From positions 620,001 to 684,000 of the forward strand of contig NZ_CP007597.1 in the NCBI RefSeq assembly GCF_000661955.1: 64,000 nt of DNA, read 5' to 3'. The notes beneath the pieces were generated by a model, which was given only the letters and a program-made list of their open reading frames with translations, was not told the DNA's origin and ran no database searches. This DNA is from Stenotrophomonas rhizophila. Its GTDB lineage: Bacteria; Pseudomonadota; Gammaproteobacteria; Xanthomonadales; Xanthomonadaceae. The position numbers and the translations under genes are program-made. Shown here piece by piece: positions 37,196 through 46,294 of this stretch. Within the stretch, counting starts at the first letter, position 1; every line of letters starts with the position of its first letter.

Positions 37196-38379
37196 CTCGC
37201 CCACGTTTCCAACCCACGCCGGATCCGTGCCACGGCTTCTTCCAGGCGCGGTACTTCCTGCGTATAGGCCAGTCGCACGTGCGCGTTGGCGCGGTAGTGT
37301 CCGAAATCCAGCCCGGGCGTAAAGGCCACGTGCTGGGTTTCCAGGAAGTGCGCGCAGAACGCCTGCGCGTCATCGGTGAACGCGCTGACGTCGCAGTACA
37401 GGTAGAAGGCGCCTTCGGGCTCCACCTCGATGCGGAAGCCCAGGGCGCGCAGCGCCGGCAGCAGATAGTCGCGGCGCTCGCGGAAGGCCGCGCGGCGGTG
37501 TTCGAAGATGGCCATGCTTTCCGGGGTGAAGCAGGCCAGGGCGGCATGCTGGGCAATGCTGGAGGCGCTGATGTACAGGTTCTGCGCCAGCTTCTCCAGG
37601 TCCGGTACCGCCTGCGGTGGGGCGACCAGCCAGCCCAGCCGCCAGCCGGTCATGCCGTAGTACTTGGAGAAGCTGTTGAGCACGAAGGCCTCGTCGTCCA
37701 CCTGCAGCACGCTGGCCGCGTCCATGCCGTAGGTCAGGCCGTGGTAGATCTCATCCACCACCAGGTGGCCGCCGCGCGCCTTCAACGACTGCGACAACCC
37801 GGCCAGCTGCGGCGCCGACAGCACCGTACCGGTCGGGTTGGCCGGCGAGGCCACCAGCGCGCCCACGCTGGACGCGTTCCAGTGCTGCTCGATCAGCGCC
37901 GGGGTGAGCTGGTAGGCCGTCTGCGGGCCCACCGGCACCAGTTGCGCGGCGCCCTCGACCAGGCGCAGGAAGTGGCGGTTGCACGGATAGCCGGGGTCGG
38001 CCAGCAGCCAGTGCTTGTCCGGGTCGACGAGCAGGCTGCTGGCCAGCAGCAGCGCGCCCGAGCCGCCGGGCGTGACCAGGATGCGCTCGGGGTCGATCTG
38101 CAGCTGGTACCGCTGCTGGTAGAACCCGGCGATGGCCTCGCGCAGCGCGGGCAGCCCGCGCGCGGCGGTGTAGCGGGTGTGGCCGGCGGCCAGGGCGGCC
38201 TGGCCGGCCTGCACGATCGGCGCGGCGGTGGTGAAATCCGGCTCGCCGATTTCCAGGTGGATCACATCGTGCCCGGCCTGCTCCAGCGCCTGCGCGCGGG
38301 CCAGCAGCGACATCACGTGGAAGGGTTCGATTTCCTGGCTGCGGCGGCTGTAGCCGGCCGTGGGGGTAGGGGTGCTCAT
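37192..38379 (-). CDS. Pyridoxal-phosphate-dependent aminotransferase (class I/II)
   Basis: The 395-residue enzyme has the fold-type I pattern: HLEIGEPDFTTAAPIV near residue 40, TPGGSGALLLASSLL, SPANPTGTVL with the Asn that contacts PLP, VVDEIYHGLTYG with Asp, and the PLP lysine in NSFSKYYGMTGWRLGW. The C-terminal AHVRLAYTQEVPRLEEAVARI carries the substrate Arg. It belongs to the aspartate/alanine aminotransferase-like group. The amino-group donor is unknown. The ATG at 38379 was chosen over 38463 because it gives the usual N-terminus. It is divergent from an S9 peptidase gene. Confidence 0.93.
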   Translation of the reverse strand: MSTPTPTAGYSRRSQEIEPFHVMSLLARAQALEQAGHDVIHLEIGEPDFTTAAPIVQAGQAALAAGHTRYTAARGLPALREAIAGFYQQRYQLQIDPERILVTPGGSGALLLASSLLVDPDKHWLLADPGYPCNRHFLRLVEGAAQLVPVGPQTAYQLTPALIEQHWNASSVGALVASPANPTGTVLSAPQLAGLSQSLKARGGHLVVDEIYHGLTYGMDAASVLQVDDEAFVLNSFSKYYGMTGWRLGWLVAPPQAVPDLEKLAQNLYISASSIAQHAALACFTPESMAIFEHRRAAFRERRDYLLPALRALGFRIEVEPEGAFYLYCDVSAFTDDAQAFCAHFLETQHVAFTPGLDFGHYRANAHVRLAYTQEVPRLEEAVARIRRGLETWAR

Positions 38380-38491
38380 GCTGCCGATGATAGGTGCAGT
38401 GACCATCGGCAGGCTTGCCGCTGCCCCAACGCCCGCCCAGACTGGGCCGACCATGGACGCCATTGCATTCCCCCGTAAGGAGCCTTATCTC

Positions 38492-40609
38492 GTGAAACCC
38501 GCCCTTTGTTTACTGGTTGCCAGCCTGATGACCTCCAACGTGCATGCCGCCCCCGCGCTCACCCCGCCCGACGCCGAGAAGCAGCCGCACACGGTCAAGG
38601 CGCCGTTCGGCGCGACCCGCAACGACGACTACTACTGGCTGCGCGACGACAAGCGCGAAGATCCGAAGATACTGGCCTACCTGAATGCGGAGAACGCCTA
38701 CACCGACCAGGTGGTGGCACCGCTCAAGCCGCTCGAGGACACCCTGTACAAGGAAATCGTGGCGCGCATCAAGCAGGACGATGCCAGCGTGCCCGCGCGT
38801 GATCGCGGCTACTGGTATTACACCCGCTTCGAGACCGGCAAGGATTATCCGATCCAGGCGCGGCGCAAGGGCAGCATGGAGGCGCCCGAAGAGATCCTGC
38901 TGGACATCAACGTGATGGCCGAGGGCAAGAACTACTTCGATGTCGGCGATGCCGACGTCAGCCAGGACAACCACCTGCTGGCCTGGGCCGAAGACGATGT
39001 TGGCCGCCGCCAGTACGTGATCCGCTTCAAGGACCTGCGCACCGGCCAGGTGCTGCCGGACCGCATCGAGAACGTGTCGCCCAACGTGGTCTGGGCCGAC
39101 GACAACCGCACCCTGTTCTACGTGGAGAATGATCCGGAAACCCTGCTCACCGTGCGCGTCAAAAAGCACGTGCTGGGCACCCCGGCCAGCAGCGACGTGC
39201 TGGTGTACGAAGAAAAGGACGACAGCTTCTACATGGGCGTCGGCCGCACCCGCGACGACAAATTCCTCACCATCGAACTGCACAGCACGGTCAGCTCGGA
39301 AACCCGTTACGCCCCGGCCGCCAACCCGCAGGCATTCACCCTGCTGGCGCCGCGTGCGCGCGATGTGGAGTACGACGCCGACCACTTCAACGGCCGCTGG
39401 GTGATCCGCACCAACGATGCCGGCGCGAAGAACTTCAAGATCGTCACCGCGCCCACCGATGCCACCGCGCGCACGCAGTGGACCGACTGGGTGGCCCATG
39501 ACGATGCGGTGCTGGTGGAAGGGTTCGAGCTGTTCGACGGCTTCAGTGCGATCGCCGAGCGTTCCAATGGCCTGGAGCGCATCCGCCTGCTGTATCCCGA
39601 TGGTCGCCAGGACTACGTCAAGGCCGACGAGCCGGCCTACTCGATGGGCCTGGCCGCCAACCCCGAGCCGGACAGTCCGTGGCTGCGCTACGCCTACAAC
39701 TCGCTCACCACGCCGACCACCACCTACGAGCTCAACACCGTCACCGGTGAGCGTCGCCAGCTCAAGCAGCAGCCGGTGATCGGCTACGACCCGGGCAAGT
39801 ACACCACCGAGCGGGTCTGGGTGACCGCGCGCGACGGAGCCAAGGTGCCGGTGTCGCTGGTGTACCGCAACGGTTTCAAGAAGGACGGCACCGCCGCGCT
39901 GTACCAGTACGCCTACGGCAGCTACGGCATGTCGATGGACCCCGGTTTCAACCAGACCGTGGTGAGTCTGCTCGACCGCGGCGTGGTCTATGCCATTGCG
40001 CATATCCGCGGCGGTGAGGAAATGGGCCGTGCGTGGTACGAGGACGGCAAGCTGCTGAAGAAGCAGAACACCTTCAACGACTTCGTCGATGTCACCCGCG
40101 AACTGGTGCGCCTGGGCTATGCGTCCAAGGACCGCGTGGCCGCGTCCGGCGGCAGCGCCGGCGGCCTGTTGATGGGCGCGGTGGCCAACCAGGCCCCGCA
40201 GGATTACCGGGTGATGGTGGCGCAGGTGCCGTTCGTGGACGTGGTCACCACCATGCTCGACGCCAGCATCCCGCTGACCACCAACGAGTACGACGAGTGG
40301 GGCAACCCGGAGCAGCGCGAGTACTACGACTACATGCTCGGCTACTCGCCCTACGACAACGTCAAGAAGCAGGCCTACCCGGCGCTGTTCGTCGGCACCG
40401 GGCTGTGGGATTCGCAGGTGCAGTACTGGGAGCCGGCCAAGTGGGTGGCCAAGCTGCGCGATGACAACACCGGCACCCATCCGATCGTGTTCCGCACCAA
40501 CATGGAGGCCGGGCACGGCGGCAAGTCCGGGCGTTTCCAGCGCTACCACGAGCTGGCCGAATCGTATGCGTTCGTGCTCGACCAGCTGGGCGTGACCGCC
40601 GCCCCGTAA
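38492..40609 (+). CDS. Secreted S9 peptidase, oligopeptidase B-like
   Basis: From a GTG at 38492, after a TAAGGAG site, the 705-residue protein has a signal peptide (VKPALCLLVASLMTSNVHA). The propeller part starts PHTVKAPFGATRNDDYYWLRDDKREDPKILAYLNAEN, typical of oligopeptidase B. The catalytic domain has the nucleophile in AASGGSAGGLLMG near residue 555, the acid in GTGLWDSQVQYWEPAKWVAKLR and His in NMEAGHGGKSGR. The trypsin-like specificity of OpdB is the family expectation. The export signal is notable because classical OpdB is cytoplasmic. Confidence 0.93.
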   Translation: MKPALCLLVASLMTSNVHAAPALTPPDAEKQPHTVKAPFGATRNDDYYWLRDDKREDPKILAYLNAENAYTDQVVAPLKPLEDTLYKEIVARIKQDDASVPARDRGYWYYTRFETGKDYPIQARRKGSMEAPEEILLDINVMAEGKNYFDVGDADVSQDNHLLAWAEDDVGRRQYVIRFKDLRTGQVLPDRIENVSPNVVWADDNRTLFYVENDPETLLTVRVKKHVLGTPASSDVLVYEEKDDSFYMGVGRTRDDKFLTIELHSTVSSETRYAPAANPQAFTLLAPRARDVEYDADHFNGRWVIRTNDAGAKNFKIVTAPTDATARTQWTDWVAHDDAVLVEGFELFDGFSAIAERSNGLERIRLLYPDGRQDYVKADEPAYSMGLAANPEPDSPWLRYAYNSLTTPTTTYELNTVTGERRQLKQQPVIGYDPGKYTTERVWVTARDGAKVPVSLVYRNGFKKDGTAALYQYAYGSYGMSMDPGFNQTVVSLLDRGVVYAIAHIRGGEEMGRAWYEDGKLLKKQNTFNDFVDVTRELVRLGYASKDRVAASGGSAGGLLMGAVANQAPQDYRVMVAQVPFVDVVTTMLDASIPLTTNEYDEWGNPEQREYYDYMLGYSPYDNVKKQAYPALFVGTGLWDSQVQYWEPAKWVAKLRDDNTGTHPIVFRTNMEAGHGGKSGRFQRYHELAESYAFVLDQLGVTAAP

Positions 40610-40674
40610 GGCAGGCCTCGGGCCGGCAACCCGCCCTCCGGACGGCGACCATCGCGGTCGTCGTCCGGCCTCGC

Positions 40675-40680
40675 TATGCT
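40675..40680 (+). promoter_or_regulatory. Candidate -10 giving a leaderless DUF454 transcript
   Basis: TATGCT ends six bases before the ATG at 40687. No Shine-Dalgarno sequence precedes the start. Confidence 0.45.
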
Positions 40681-40686
40681 GGGCGC

Positions 40687-41106
40687 ATGACTGTGCCCGA
40701 ACGCCCCGACGTTGCCGATGCCCCTGCCACGCGGCCACCGGTGCGGTTCCGCTGGGCATGGTGGCTGCTGGCCTATGCCAGCCTGGCCACCGGCATCGTC
40801 GGCATCTTCGTGCCGGGCCTGCCCACCACCGTGTTCATCCTGATCTCGGCCTGGGCCGCCTCGCGCGGCTCCGAGCGTCTGCACACCTGGCTGCTGCAGC
40901 ATCCGCGCTTTGGTCCCTCCATCCGCAACTGGCAGGCCCACGGCGCGGTCAGCCGCTACGCCAAGTGGATGGCCACCCTGACCATGGCGGTCTGCGCCGG
41001 CATCATGCTCTGGTGCGTGCCGATCGCGTGGGTGAAGTGGTTCTCCATCGGCAGCATGGCGGCGGTGGCGATCTGGCTGTGGAGCCGCCCACTGCCACCC
41101 CGGTAG
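40687..41106 (+). CDS. DUF454 (YbaN-like) inner-membrane protein
   Basis: The 139-residue protein has the DUF454 pattern WWLLAYASLATGIVGIFVPGLPTTVFILISAWAASRGSERLHTWLLQHPRFGPSIRNW. Three to four membrane helices are present, the last two near residues 90-130. The family has no firm function. The stop TAG at 41104-41106 is contained in a SMAG head. Confidence 0.92.
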   Translation: MTVPERPDVADAPATRPPVRFRWAWWLLAYASLATGIVGIFVPGLPTTVFILISAWAASRGSERLHTWLLQHPRFGPSIRNWQAHGAVSRYAKWMATLTMAVCAGIMLWCVPIAWVKWFSIGSMAAVAIWLWSRPLPPR

Positions 41107-41219
41107 TGCCGGCCGCTGGCCGGCAACCACGCATGCACTGAAGGACACACGGGCTGCCGGCCGCTGGCCGGCAATCGCATGACCCTGGCATCGTGAGCAG
41201 CCGGCCCGCAGCCGGCACC
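41103..41219 (+). repeat. SMAG cluster of three units
   Basis: A full unit lies at 41103-41127, a headless one (GCTGCCGGCCGCTGGCCGGC) at 41153-41175, and a divergent CCGGCCCGCAGCCGG unit at 41197-41219. They lie between the DUF454 gene and lptM, both forward. Confidence 0.85.
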
Positions 41220-41269
41220 CCCATGGCCGCGTTCATCGAATCGATACCCTCGGTCAAAGAACCCACGGC

Positions 41270-41275
41270 TATACT
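41270..41275 (+). promoter_or_regulatory. Candidate -10 giving a leaderless lptM-dapF transcript
   Basis: TATACT ends six bases before the lptM ATG at 41282, the same spacing as at 40675 and 56832. Confidence 0.5.
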
Positions 41276-41281
41276 CGGGCC

Positions 41282-41521
41282 ATGAGCATCCCCCATCGCA
41301 ACCGAATCCTGATTCCGTTGGCAGCGGCCTCGCTGCTTCTCCTTGCCGCCTGCGGCAACAAAGGCCCGCTGGTGCTGCCGCAGAAGCCGGTGCCGGTCGA
41401 AGAAATCGCCGAGCCGGCCGTCGATGAGACCACCCCGGCGGCCGTGGATGACACCAACAACCCGCCGGTGGTGCCCGATCCGGTCGACGCGCCGCTGAAG
41501 TCCGAAAATGGTAATGACTAA
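41282..41521 (+). CDS. lptM: Small lipoprotein LptM (YifL-like)
   Basis: The 79-residue product has a lipoprotein signal ([16 protein letters not shown]), then the conserved [10 protein letters not shown] stretch directly after the lipidated Cys and a Pro/Glu-rich tail. In E. coli LptM helps mature the LptD outer-membrane translocon. The position directly before dapF is the usual one in gammaproteobacteria. It overlaps dapF by 14 bases. Confidence 0.9.
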   Translation: MSIPHRNRILIPLAAASLLLLAACGNKGPLVLPQKPVPVEEIAEPAVDETTPAAVDDTNNPPVVPDPVDAPLKSENGND

Positions 41522-42365
41522 GGCCGCCTCCACGGCGCTGCGCTTCAGCAAGATGCACGGCGCCGGCAATGATTTCGTCGTCCTGGACCTGCGTGACGGT
41601 ACGCCCGCACCCACCCCGGCCCTGGCGGCCCGCCTGGCCGACCGCCATACCGGCGTGGGCTGCGACCAGATCCTCACCATCGAACCACCGCGCGCGGAAG
41701 GGTCGGTGGCGTCCTACCGCATCTGGAACGCCGACGGCTCGCAGTCCGAGCAGTGCGGCAATGGCGCCCGGTGCGTGGCCGCCTGGCTGGTGCGCGATGG
41801 CGCGGCCGGTGAGGACAGCTTCGCCATCGACAGCCCGCTGGCTACCCACACCATCGAGCGGCTGGGCAACGACCAGTACGCGGTAGCGATGGGCGTGCCG
41901 CGCTTCGAGCCGGCGCAGGTGCCGCTGCTGGGCTTTGCCCGTGCGCGCGATGAATACCTGCTGCCGTTGCAGGGCGACACGGTGCGCTTCGGCGCGGTGT
42001 CGATGGGCAACCCGCATGCGGTGATCGAAGTGGGCCTGATCGATGCCGCCCCGGTCGAACGCCTGGGCAACCTGCTGCAGCAGCACGCCACTTTCCCGCA
42101 GTCGGTGAATGTCGGCTTCGTGCAGGTGATCGACCCCCGCCATGCGCGCCTGCGCGTGTACGAACGCGGCGTGGGGGAAACCCTGGCCTGCGGCAGCGGC
42201 GCCTGCGCGGCGGCGGTGGTGATGATGCAGCGTGGCCGCCTGGAGCGCGACGCCACGTTGTCGCTGCCCGGCGGCGAGCTGCGCCTGCGCTGGCCGGCCG
42301 ACGACGCCCAGGTGGTGATGTCCGGCCCGGCAGCCTTCGTCTTTGAAGGGGAGTGGCACGCATGA
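41508..42365 (+). CDS. dapF: Diaminopimelate epimerase
   Basis: DapF interconverts LL- and meso-diaminopimelate for lysine and peptidoglycan synthesis. The 285-residue protein has the two catalytic cysteines in EQCGNGARC near residue 82 and ACGSGACAA near 227, and begins [15 protein letters not shown]. Two ATG codons (41508 and 41514) could start it, both inside the end of lptM. It overlaps the next gene by four bases. Confidence 0.97.
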   Translation: MVMTKAASTALRFSKMHGAGNDFVVLDLRDGTPAPTPALAARLADRHTGVGCDQILTIEPPRAEGSVASYRIWNADGSQSEQCGNGARCVAAWLVRDGAAGEDSFAIDSPLATHTIERLGNDQYAVAMGVPRFEPAQVPLLGFARARDEYLLPLQGDTVRFGAVSMGNPHAVIEVGLIDAAPVERLGNLLQQHATFPQSVNVGFVQVIDPRHARLRVYERGVGETLACGSGACAAAVVMMQRGRLERDATLSLPGGELRLRWPADDAQVVMSGPAAFVFEGEWHA

Positions 42366-43039
42366 ACGAGACGGTCGAAAAGATCGGTGCGCACGAAGTC
42401 GCCGCCTGGCTGCGGCGGCATCCGGCGTTCCTCAAGCAGTTCCCGGACCTGGCACTGACCATGGTGGTGCCGCGCGATGACGGCCCCACCGCGTCGCTGG
42501 CCAGCTACCAGCTGGACGTGCTGCGCGACAAGAACCGCGAGCTGTCGCGACGGCTCGCCGACCTGGCCGCCAACGCGCAGGTCAACGAACGCCTGGCCGT
42601 GCGCACCCATCAGCTGACCCTGGCGCTGATGAAGCAGACCACGGCCGCCGATACCCTGCGCGCCATGGCCGCCTCGCTGGAAGAAGACTTCGCCGGCGAC
42701 AAGGTGCGCCTGGTGATGCTGCAGCCGGTTGCCGGGCTGGAGCAGGCGCCGTGGCTGCAGGTGATCCCGGCCAACAGCCCGCTGCTCGGGTCGTTCCGCG
42801 ATTGCCTGGCCGATGGCGAGCCGATCTGCGGCCGCCTGCAGGTCGAGAAGAACACCGTGCTGTACGGCGCGCTCGCCGACACGGTGCAGTCCAGCGCATT
42901 GCTGCCGCTGCCGGGTGTCGGCCTGATCGCCGTGGGCAGCCACGATCCCAACCGCTTCTACCCCGGCATGGGCACGCTGTTCCTGCGCATGATGGGCGAA
43001 GCGCTGGCGGTCGGCCTGGCTCGCTTCACGCACGACTGA
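42362..43039 (+). CDS. DUF484 protein
   Basis: The 225-residue protein has the DUF484 pattern: [25 protein letters not shown] at the start, [32 protein letters not shown] as a helical coiled-coil segment, and a GAF-like second half ending [24 protein letters not shown]. It sits between dapF and xerC, as yigA does in E. coli. The function is unknown. The conserved neighbourhood hints at a link to chromosome dimer resolution or the envelope. Confidence 0.93.
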   Translation: MNETVEKIGAHEVAAWLRRHPAFLKQFPDLALTMVVPRDDGPTASLASYQLDVLRDKNRELSRRLADLAANAQVNERLAVRTHQLTLALMKQTTAADTLRAMAASLEEDFAGDKVRLVMLQPVAGLEQAPWLQVIPANSPLLGSFRDCLADGEPICGRLQVEKNTVLYGALADTVQSSALLPLPGVGLIAVGSHDPNRFYPGMGTLFLRMMGEALAVGLARFTHD

Positions 43040-43046
43040 GGCCGAC

Positions 43047-43949
43047 GTGGGCGCTGGCATGGGGGCCGCTGCGGAATTCCTCTCGCACCTGGAGGTGGAG
43101 CGGCGGATGTCGGTGCATACCCTGGATGCCTACCGCCGCGACCTGGACGCCTTGACCGCCTGGGCCAACGACCACGACGCGCGCATCGACGTGCTCGATG
43201 GCGAGCAGTTGCGCCAGTTCATCGCCGCCGAACACCGCCGCGGGCTCTCGCCCACGTCGCTGCAGCGCCGCCTGTCGGCGTGCCGTAGTTTCTATGCGTG
43301 GCTGCTCAAGCACCGCCGCATCGAAGCCAGTCCCGCCGCAGGGCTCAAGGCCCCGAAGGCGCCGCGCAAGCTGCCGCAGGTGCTCGATGCCGACGAGGCC
43401 GTGCAGCTGGTGGAACTGCCCACCGATGGGCCGCTGGGCCTGCGCGACCGCGCGCTGCTGGAACTGTTCTATTCCTCCGGGCTGCGCCTGAGCGAGCTGT
43501 GCGCGCTGATCTGGCGTGACCTGGATTTCGCCACCGGGCTGGTCAACGTGCTGGGCAAGGGCAACCGCGAGCGGCGCGTGCCGTTCGGCTCGCACGCGCG
43601 CACCGCGCTGGAAGGCTGGCGCGGCGAAAGCGGCGGCAGTGACGCCCAACCGGTGTTCCCGGGCCGCAAGGGCGGGCCGATCAGCCAGCGGGCCATCCAG
43701 ATCCGCATCCGCCAGCTGGCCCAGCGCCAGGGCCTGTTCAAGCATGTGCACCCGCACATGCTGCGGCACAGTTTTGCCAGCCACATCCTGGAATCCTCCG
43801 GCGACCTGCGCGGCGTGCAGGAACTGCTCGGGCATGCCGATATCGCCACCACGCAGATCTACACCCACCTGGATTTCCAGTACCTGGCCAAGGTCTACGA
43901 CGCCGCGCACCCGCGCGCGAAGCGGCGCAAGAGCGGCAACGAAAGCTGA
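43047..43949 (+). CDS. xerC: Tyrosine recombinase XerC
   Basis: The 300-residue recombinase has an N-terminal SAM-like domain (FLSHLEVERRMSVHTLDAYRRDLDAL) and the catalytic residues Arg in SSGLRLSELCAL, His-x-x-Arg in HMLRHSFASH, His in LGHADIATTQ and nucleophilic Tyr in QIYTHLD. XerC and XerD resolve chromosome dimers at dif. The gene starts at a GTG seven bases after the DUF484 gene, in the canonical dapF-DUF484-xerC order. Confidence 0.96.
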   Translation: MGAGMGAAAEFLSHLEVERRMSVHTLDAYRRDLDALTAWANDHDARIDVLDGEQLRQFIAAEHRRGLSPTSLQRRLSACRSFYAWLLKHRRIEASPAAGLKAPKAPRKLPQVLDADEAVQLVELPTDGPLGLRDRALLELFYSSGLRLSELCALIWRDLDFATGLVNVLGKGNRERRVPFGSHARTALEGWRGESGGSDAQPVFPGRKGGPISQRAIQIRIRQLAQRQGLFKHVHPHMLRHSFASHILESSGDLRGVQELLGHADIATTQIYTHLDFQYLAKVYDAAHPRAKRRKSGNES

Positions 43950-44040
43950 ATCGATCCACTGCGTCACCGGGCCGCAGGGCAGGGTGGGTTGAAGCCCCCG
44001 GCAACGACCCCACCTCAGTCTCTGTCACCCCGGAGGCTCC

Positions 44041-44592
44041 ATGGACCCCAGTCAGAACCCCAACGTATTTCACGCCACCACCATCATTTCGGTGCGCCGC
44101 AACGGTCATGTCGCGGTTGCCGGCGATGGCCAGGTCACCCTTGGCCACACGGTGATGAAGGGCAACGCCCGCAAGGTGCGCCGGCTGGGTCGCGAGGGCC
44201 AGGTCCTGGCCGGTTTCGCCGGTGCCGCCGCCGACGCCTTCACCCTGTTCGAACTGTTCGAGGCCAAGCTTGAGAAGCACGGCCAGCTGCAGCGCGCTGC
44301 AGTGGAGCTGGCTAAGGACTGGCGCACCGAGCGCCGCCTGGGCAAGCTCGAAGCGCTGCTGGCCGTGGCCGACAAGGACACCTCGCTGATCATCAGCGGC
44401 ACCGGCGATGTGATCGAGCCGGAAGACGGCATCATCGCGATCGGTTCCGGCGGTTCGTACGCGTTGTCGGCCGCACGCGCGCTGATGGCACACACCGAAC
44501 TGGACGCCCGCACCATCGCCACCGAGTCGATCAACATCGCCGGCGACATCTGCATCTACACCAATCGCAACGTGGTGGTCGAGGAATTGTAA
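44041..44592 (+). CDS. hslV: ATP-dependent protease subunit HslV
   Basis: HslV is the threonine-type peptidase of the HslUV protease. The 183-residue protein has the N-terminal Thr of [35 protein letters not shown]. It is preceded by a 12-residue segment ([12 protein letters not shown]) that must be removed to expose the threonine; the E. coli protein has only the initiator Met. The C-terminus has [15 protein letters not shown]. hslU follows after a SMAG unit. Confidence 0.96.
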   Translation: MDPSQNPNVFHATTIISVRRNGHVAVAGDGQVTLGHTVMKGNARKVRRLGREGQVLAGFAGAAADAFTLFELFEAKLEKHGQLQRAAVELAKDWRTERRLGKLEALLAVADKDTSLIISGTGDVIEPEDGIIAIGSGGSYALSAARALMAHTELDARTIATESINIAGDICIYTNRNVVVEEL

Positions 44593-44594
44593 GC

Positions 44595-44619
44595 GTAGTG
44601 CCGGCCGCTGGCCGGCAAC
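44595..44619 (+). repeat. SMAG unit between hslV and hslU
   Basis: A full GTAG-headed SMAG unit lies in the 48-bp gap between two genes of one operon. Its hairpin would form in the transcript and could shape the HslV to HslU ratio. Confidence 0.92.
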
Positions 44620-44640
44620 CCCGACCCACCACATTCATTC

Positions 44641-46029
44641 GTGAGCACACCCATGCCGCACAAGATTGAAGTTTCTTCCGCCACCATGACCCCGCGCGAG
44701 ATCGTGCAGGAACTGGACCGGCACATCGTGGGCCAGCACGACGCCAAGCGCGCGGTGGCCATCGCATTGCGCAACCGCTGGCGCCGCATGCAGCTGCCGG
44801 CCGAGCTGCGCAATGAAGTGATGCCCAAGAACATCCTGATGATCGGGCCGACCGGCGTCGGCAAGACCGAGATCGCGCGTCGCCTGGCCACGCTGGCCAA
44901 CGCGCCGTTCGTGAAGGTGGAAGCCACCCGTTTCACCGAGGTCGGCTATGTCGGCAAGGACGTGGAGCAGATCATCCGCGACCTGGCCGATACCGCGGTC
45001 AAGCTGTACCGCGAGCAGGCCAAGGTGCGCGTGCGCACCCAGGCCGAAGAGCGCGCCGAAGACCGTATCCTGGACGCGCTGCTGCCGCGTCGAAGCGCGG
45101 GTATCGGTTTCGATGCCGAGGCCGCGCGCAACGAGCCGTCGGCGCAGGACAACGAAACCCGCATCAAGTTCCGCCGCATGCTGCGCAACGGTGAGCTGGA
45201 CGAGCGCGAGATCGAGCTGGAAGTGTCGGCCAACGTCAGCATGGACATCATGACCCCGCCGGGCATGGAGGAAATGGGCCAGCAGCTGCGCCAGATGTTC
45301 TCGAGCATGGGCGGGGCGAAGGCGCAGAAGCGCACGCTGAGCATCAAGGCCGCGCGTCCGCTGCTGATCGAGGAAGAGGCGGGCAAGCTGGTCAACGAAG
45401 ACGATATCCGCAGCGCGGCGATCGAGGCCTGCGAGCAGCACGGCATCGTGTTCATCGACGAGATCGACAAGGTGGCCAAGCGCGGTGAGGCCGGCTCATC
45501 GGGCGGCGATGTGTCGCGCGAGGGGGTGCAGCGCGATCTGCTGCCGCTGGTGGAAGGGTCGAACGTGTCCACCAAGTACGGCACGATCAAGACCGACCAC
45601 ATTCTGTTCATTGCTTCCGGTGCGTTCCACCTGGCCAAGCCGAGCGATCTGATTCCGGAGTTGCAGGGTCGTTTCCCGATCCGGGTGGAGCTGGGCGCGC
45701 TGAGCAAGAACGATTTCGTGCGCATCCTGACCGAGCCGAAGGCGGCGCTGACCAAGCAGTACGAAGCGCTGCTGCAGACCGAGGGCGTGTCGATGAAGTT
45801 CACCGAGGACGCGGTGGACCGTCTGGCGGAGATCGCGTTCCAGGTCAACGAGCGCCAGGAAAACATCGGCGCCCGCCGCCTGCACACGGTTCTGGAGCGC
45901 CTGCTGGACACGCTCAGTTACGAAGCCCCGGACCGCGATGGCGAGACCATCAGCATCGACAAGGCTTACGTGGATGCGCACCTGGGCGAGCTGGTACAGG
46001 ACCCGGACCTGAGCCGCTACATCCTGTAA
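44641..46029 (+). CDS. hslU: HslUV protease ATPase subunit HslU
   Basis: HslU unfolds substrates and feeds them to HslV. The protein has the ClpX-like pattern [37 protein letters not shown], Walker [10 protein letters not shown], the pore motif region [10 protein letters not shown], Walker [11 protein letters not shown] and the HslV-docking C-terminus DLSRYIL. The I-domain lies between about residues 110 and 235. The start is ambiguous: GTG at 44641 (462 residues) or ATG at 44653. A terminator follows. Confidence 0.96.
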   Translation: MSTPMPHKIEVSSATMTPREIVQELDRHIVGQHDAKRAVAIALRNRWRRMQLPAELRNEVMPKNILMIGPTGVGKTEIARRLATLANAPFVKVEATRFTEVGYVGKDVEQIIRDLADTAVKLYREQAKVRVRTQAEERAEDRILDALLPRRSAGIGFDAEAARNEPSAQDNETRIKFRRMLRNGELDEREIELEVSANVSMDIMTPPGMEEMGQQLRQMFSSMGGAKAQKRTLSIKAARPLLIEEEAGKLVNEDDIRSAAIEACEQHGIVFIDEIDKVAKRGEAGSSGGDVSREGVQRDLLPLVEGSNVSTKYGTIKTDHILFIASGAFHLAKPSDLIPELQGRFPIRVELGALSKNDFVRILTEPKAALTKQYEALLQTEGVSMKFTEDAVDRLAEIAFQVNERQENIGARRLHTVLERLLDTLSYEAPDRDGETISIDKAYVDAHLGELVQDPDLSRYIL

Positions 46030-46055
46030 TGCATCACACCAGTCGGGTGGTAGGG

Positions 46056-46090
46056 AAGCGGCGGCGCGAAAGCGTCGCCGCTTTTTTTTG
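46056..46090 (+). terminator. Rho-independent terminator of hslVU
   Basis: A 12-bp stem (AAGCGGCGGCGC, with one G-T pair), a GAAA loop and eight T residues follow hslU by 27 bp. Confidence 0.93.
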
Positions 46091-46151
46091 CTGGCGCTTT
46101 GAACGCGGTGGATCAAGAGCAGTACGTGTGACGCATGCGCTGGTTGGGGCA

Positions 46152-46196
46152 GGGGCGTGGGAGTTCGCGGGACACGCCGCAAGTACGTCCGTGTAG
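46152..46196. repeat. Left part of a split large hairpin repeat
   Basis: GGGGCGTGGGAGTTCGCGGG and following AC at 46152-46173 is one arm of a repeat whose intact form lies at 47734-47832. The matching arm, GTCCCGCAAACTCCCACGCC then CC, lies at 47528-47549. The IS110 region sits between the two arms. Confidence 0.65.
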
Positions 46197-46244
46197 CAAC
46201 TGTGTTGCTGGAGGAGGCTTCGGCCCCTCCAGCAGACGGGCACG

Positions 46245-46268
46245 GTAGTGCCGGCCGCTGGCCGGCAG
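46245..46268 (+). repeat. SMAG unit beside the IS110 element
   Basis: GTAGTGCCGGCCGCTGGCCG followed by GCAG lies 26 bp from the end of the transposase gene. It is separated from hslU by the terminator and the split repeat. Confidence 0.88.
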
Positions 46269-46294
46269 CCGTTGGAGATGTGCCCGGGCGCGCT

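Noticed and set aside
37056..37556. N-terminal extension of the lipoprotein to 397 residues
   Set aside because: It reads antisense through the aminotransferase gene and would bury the lipoprotein signal sequence.
38510..40759. 749-codon open frame antisense to the second S9 peptidase
   Set aside because: Same reason: the sense strand has catalytic motifs and a signal peptide, and the antisense product is low-complexity.
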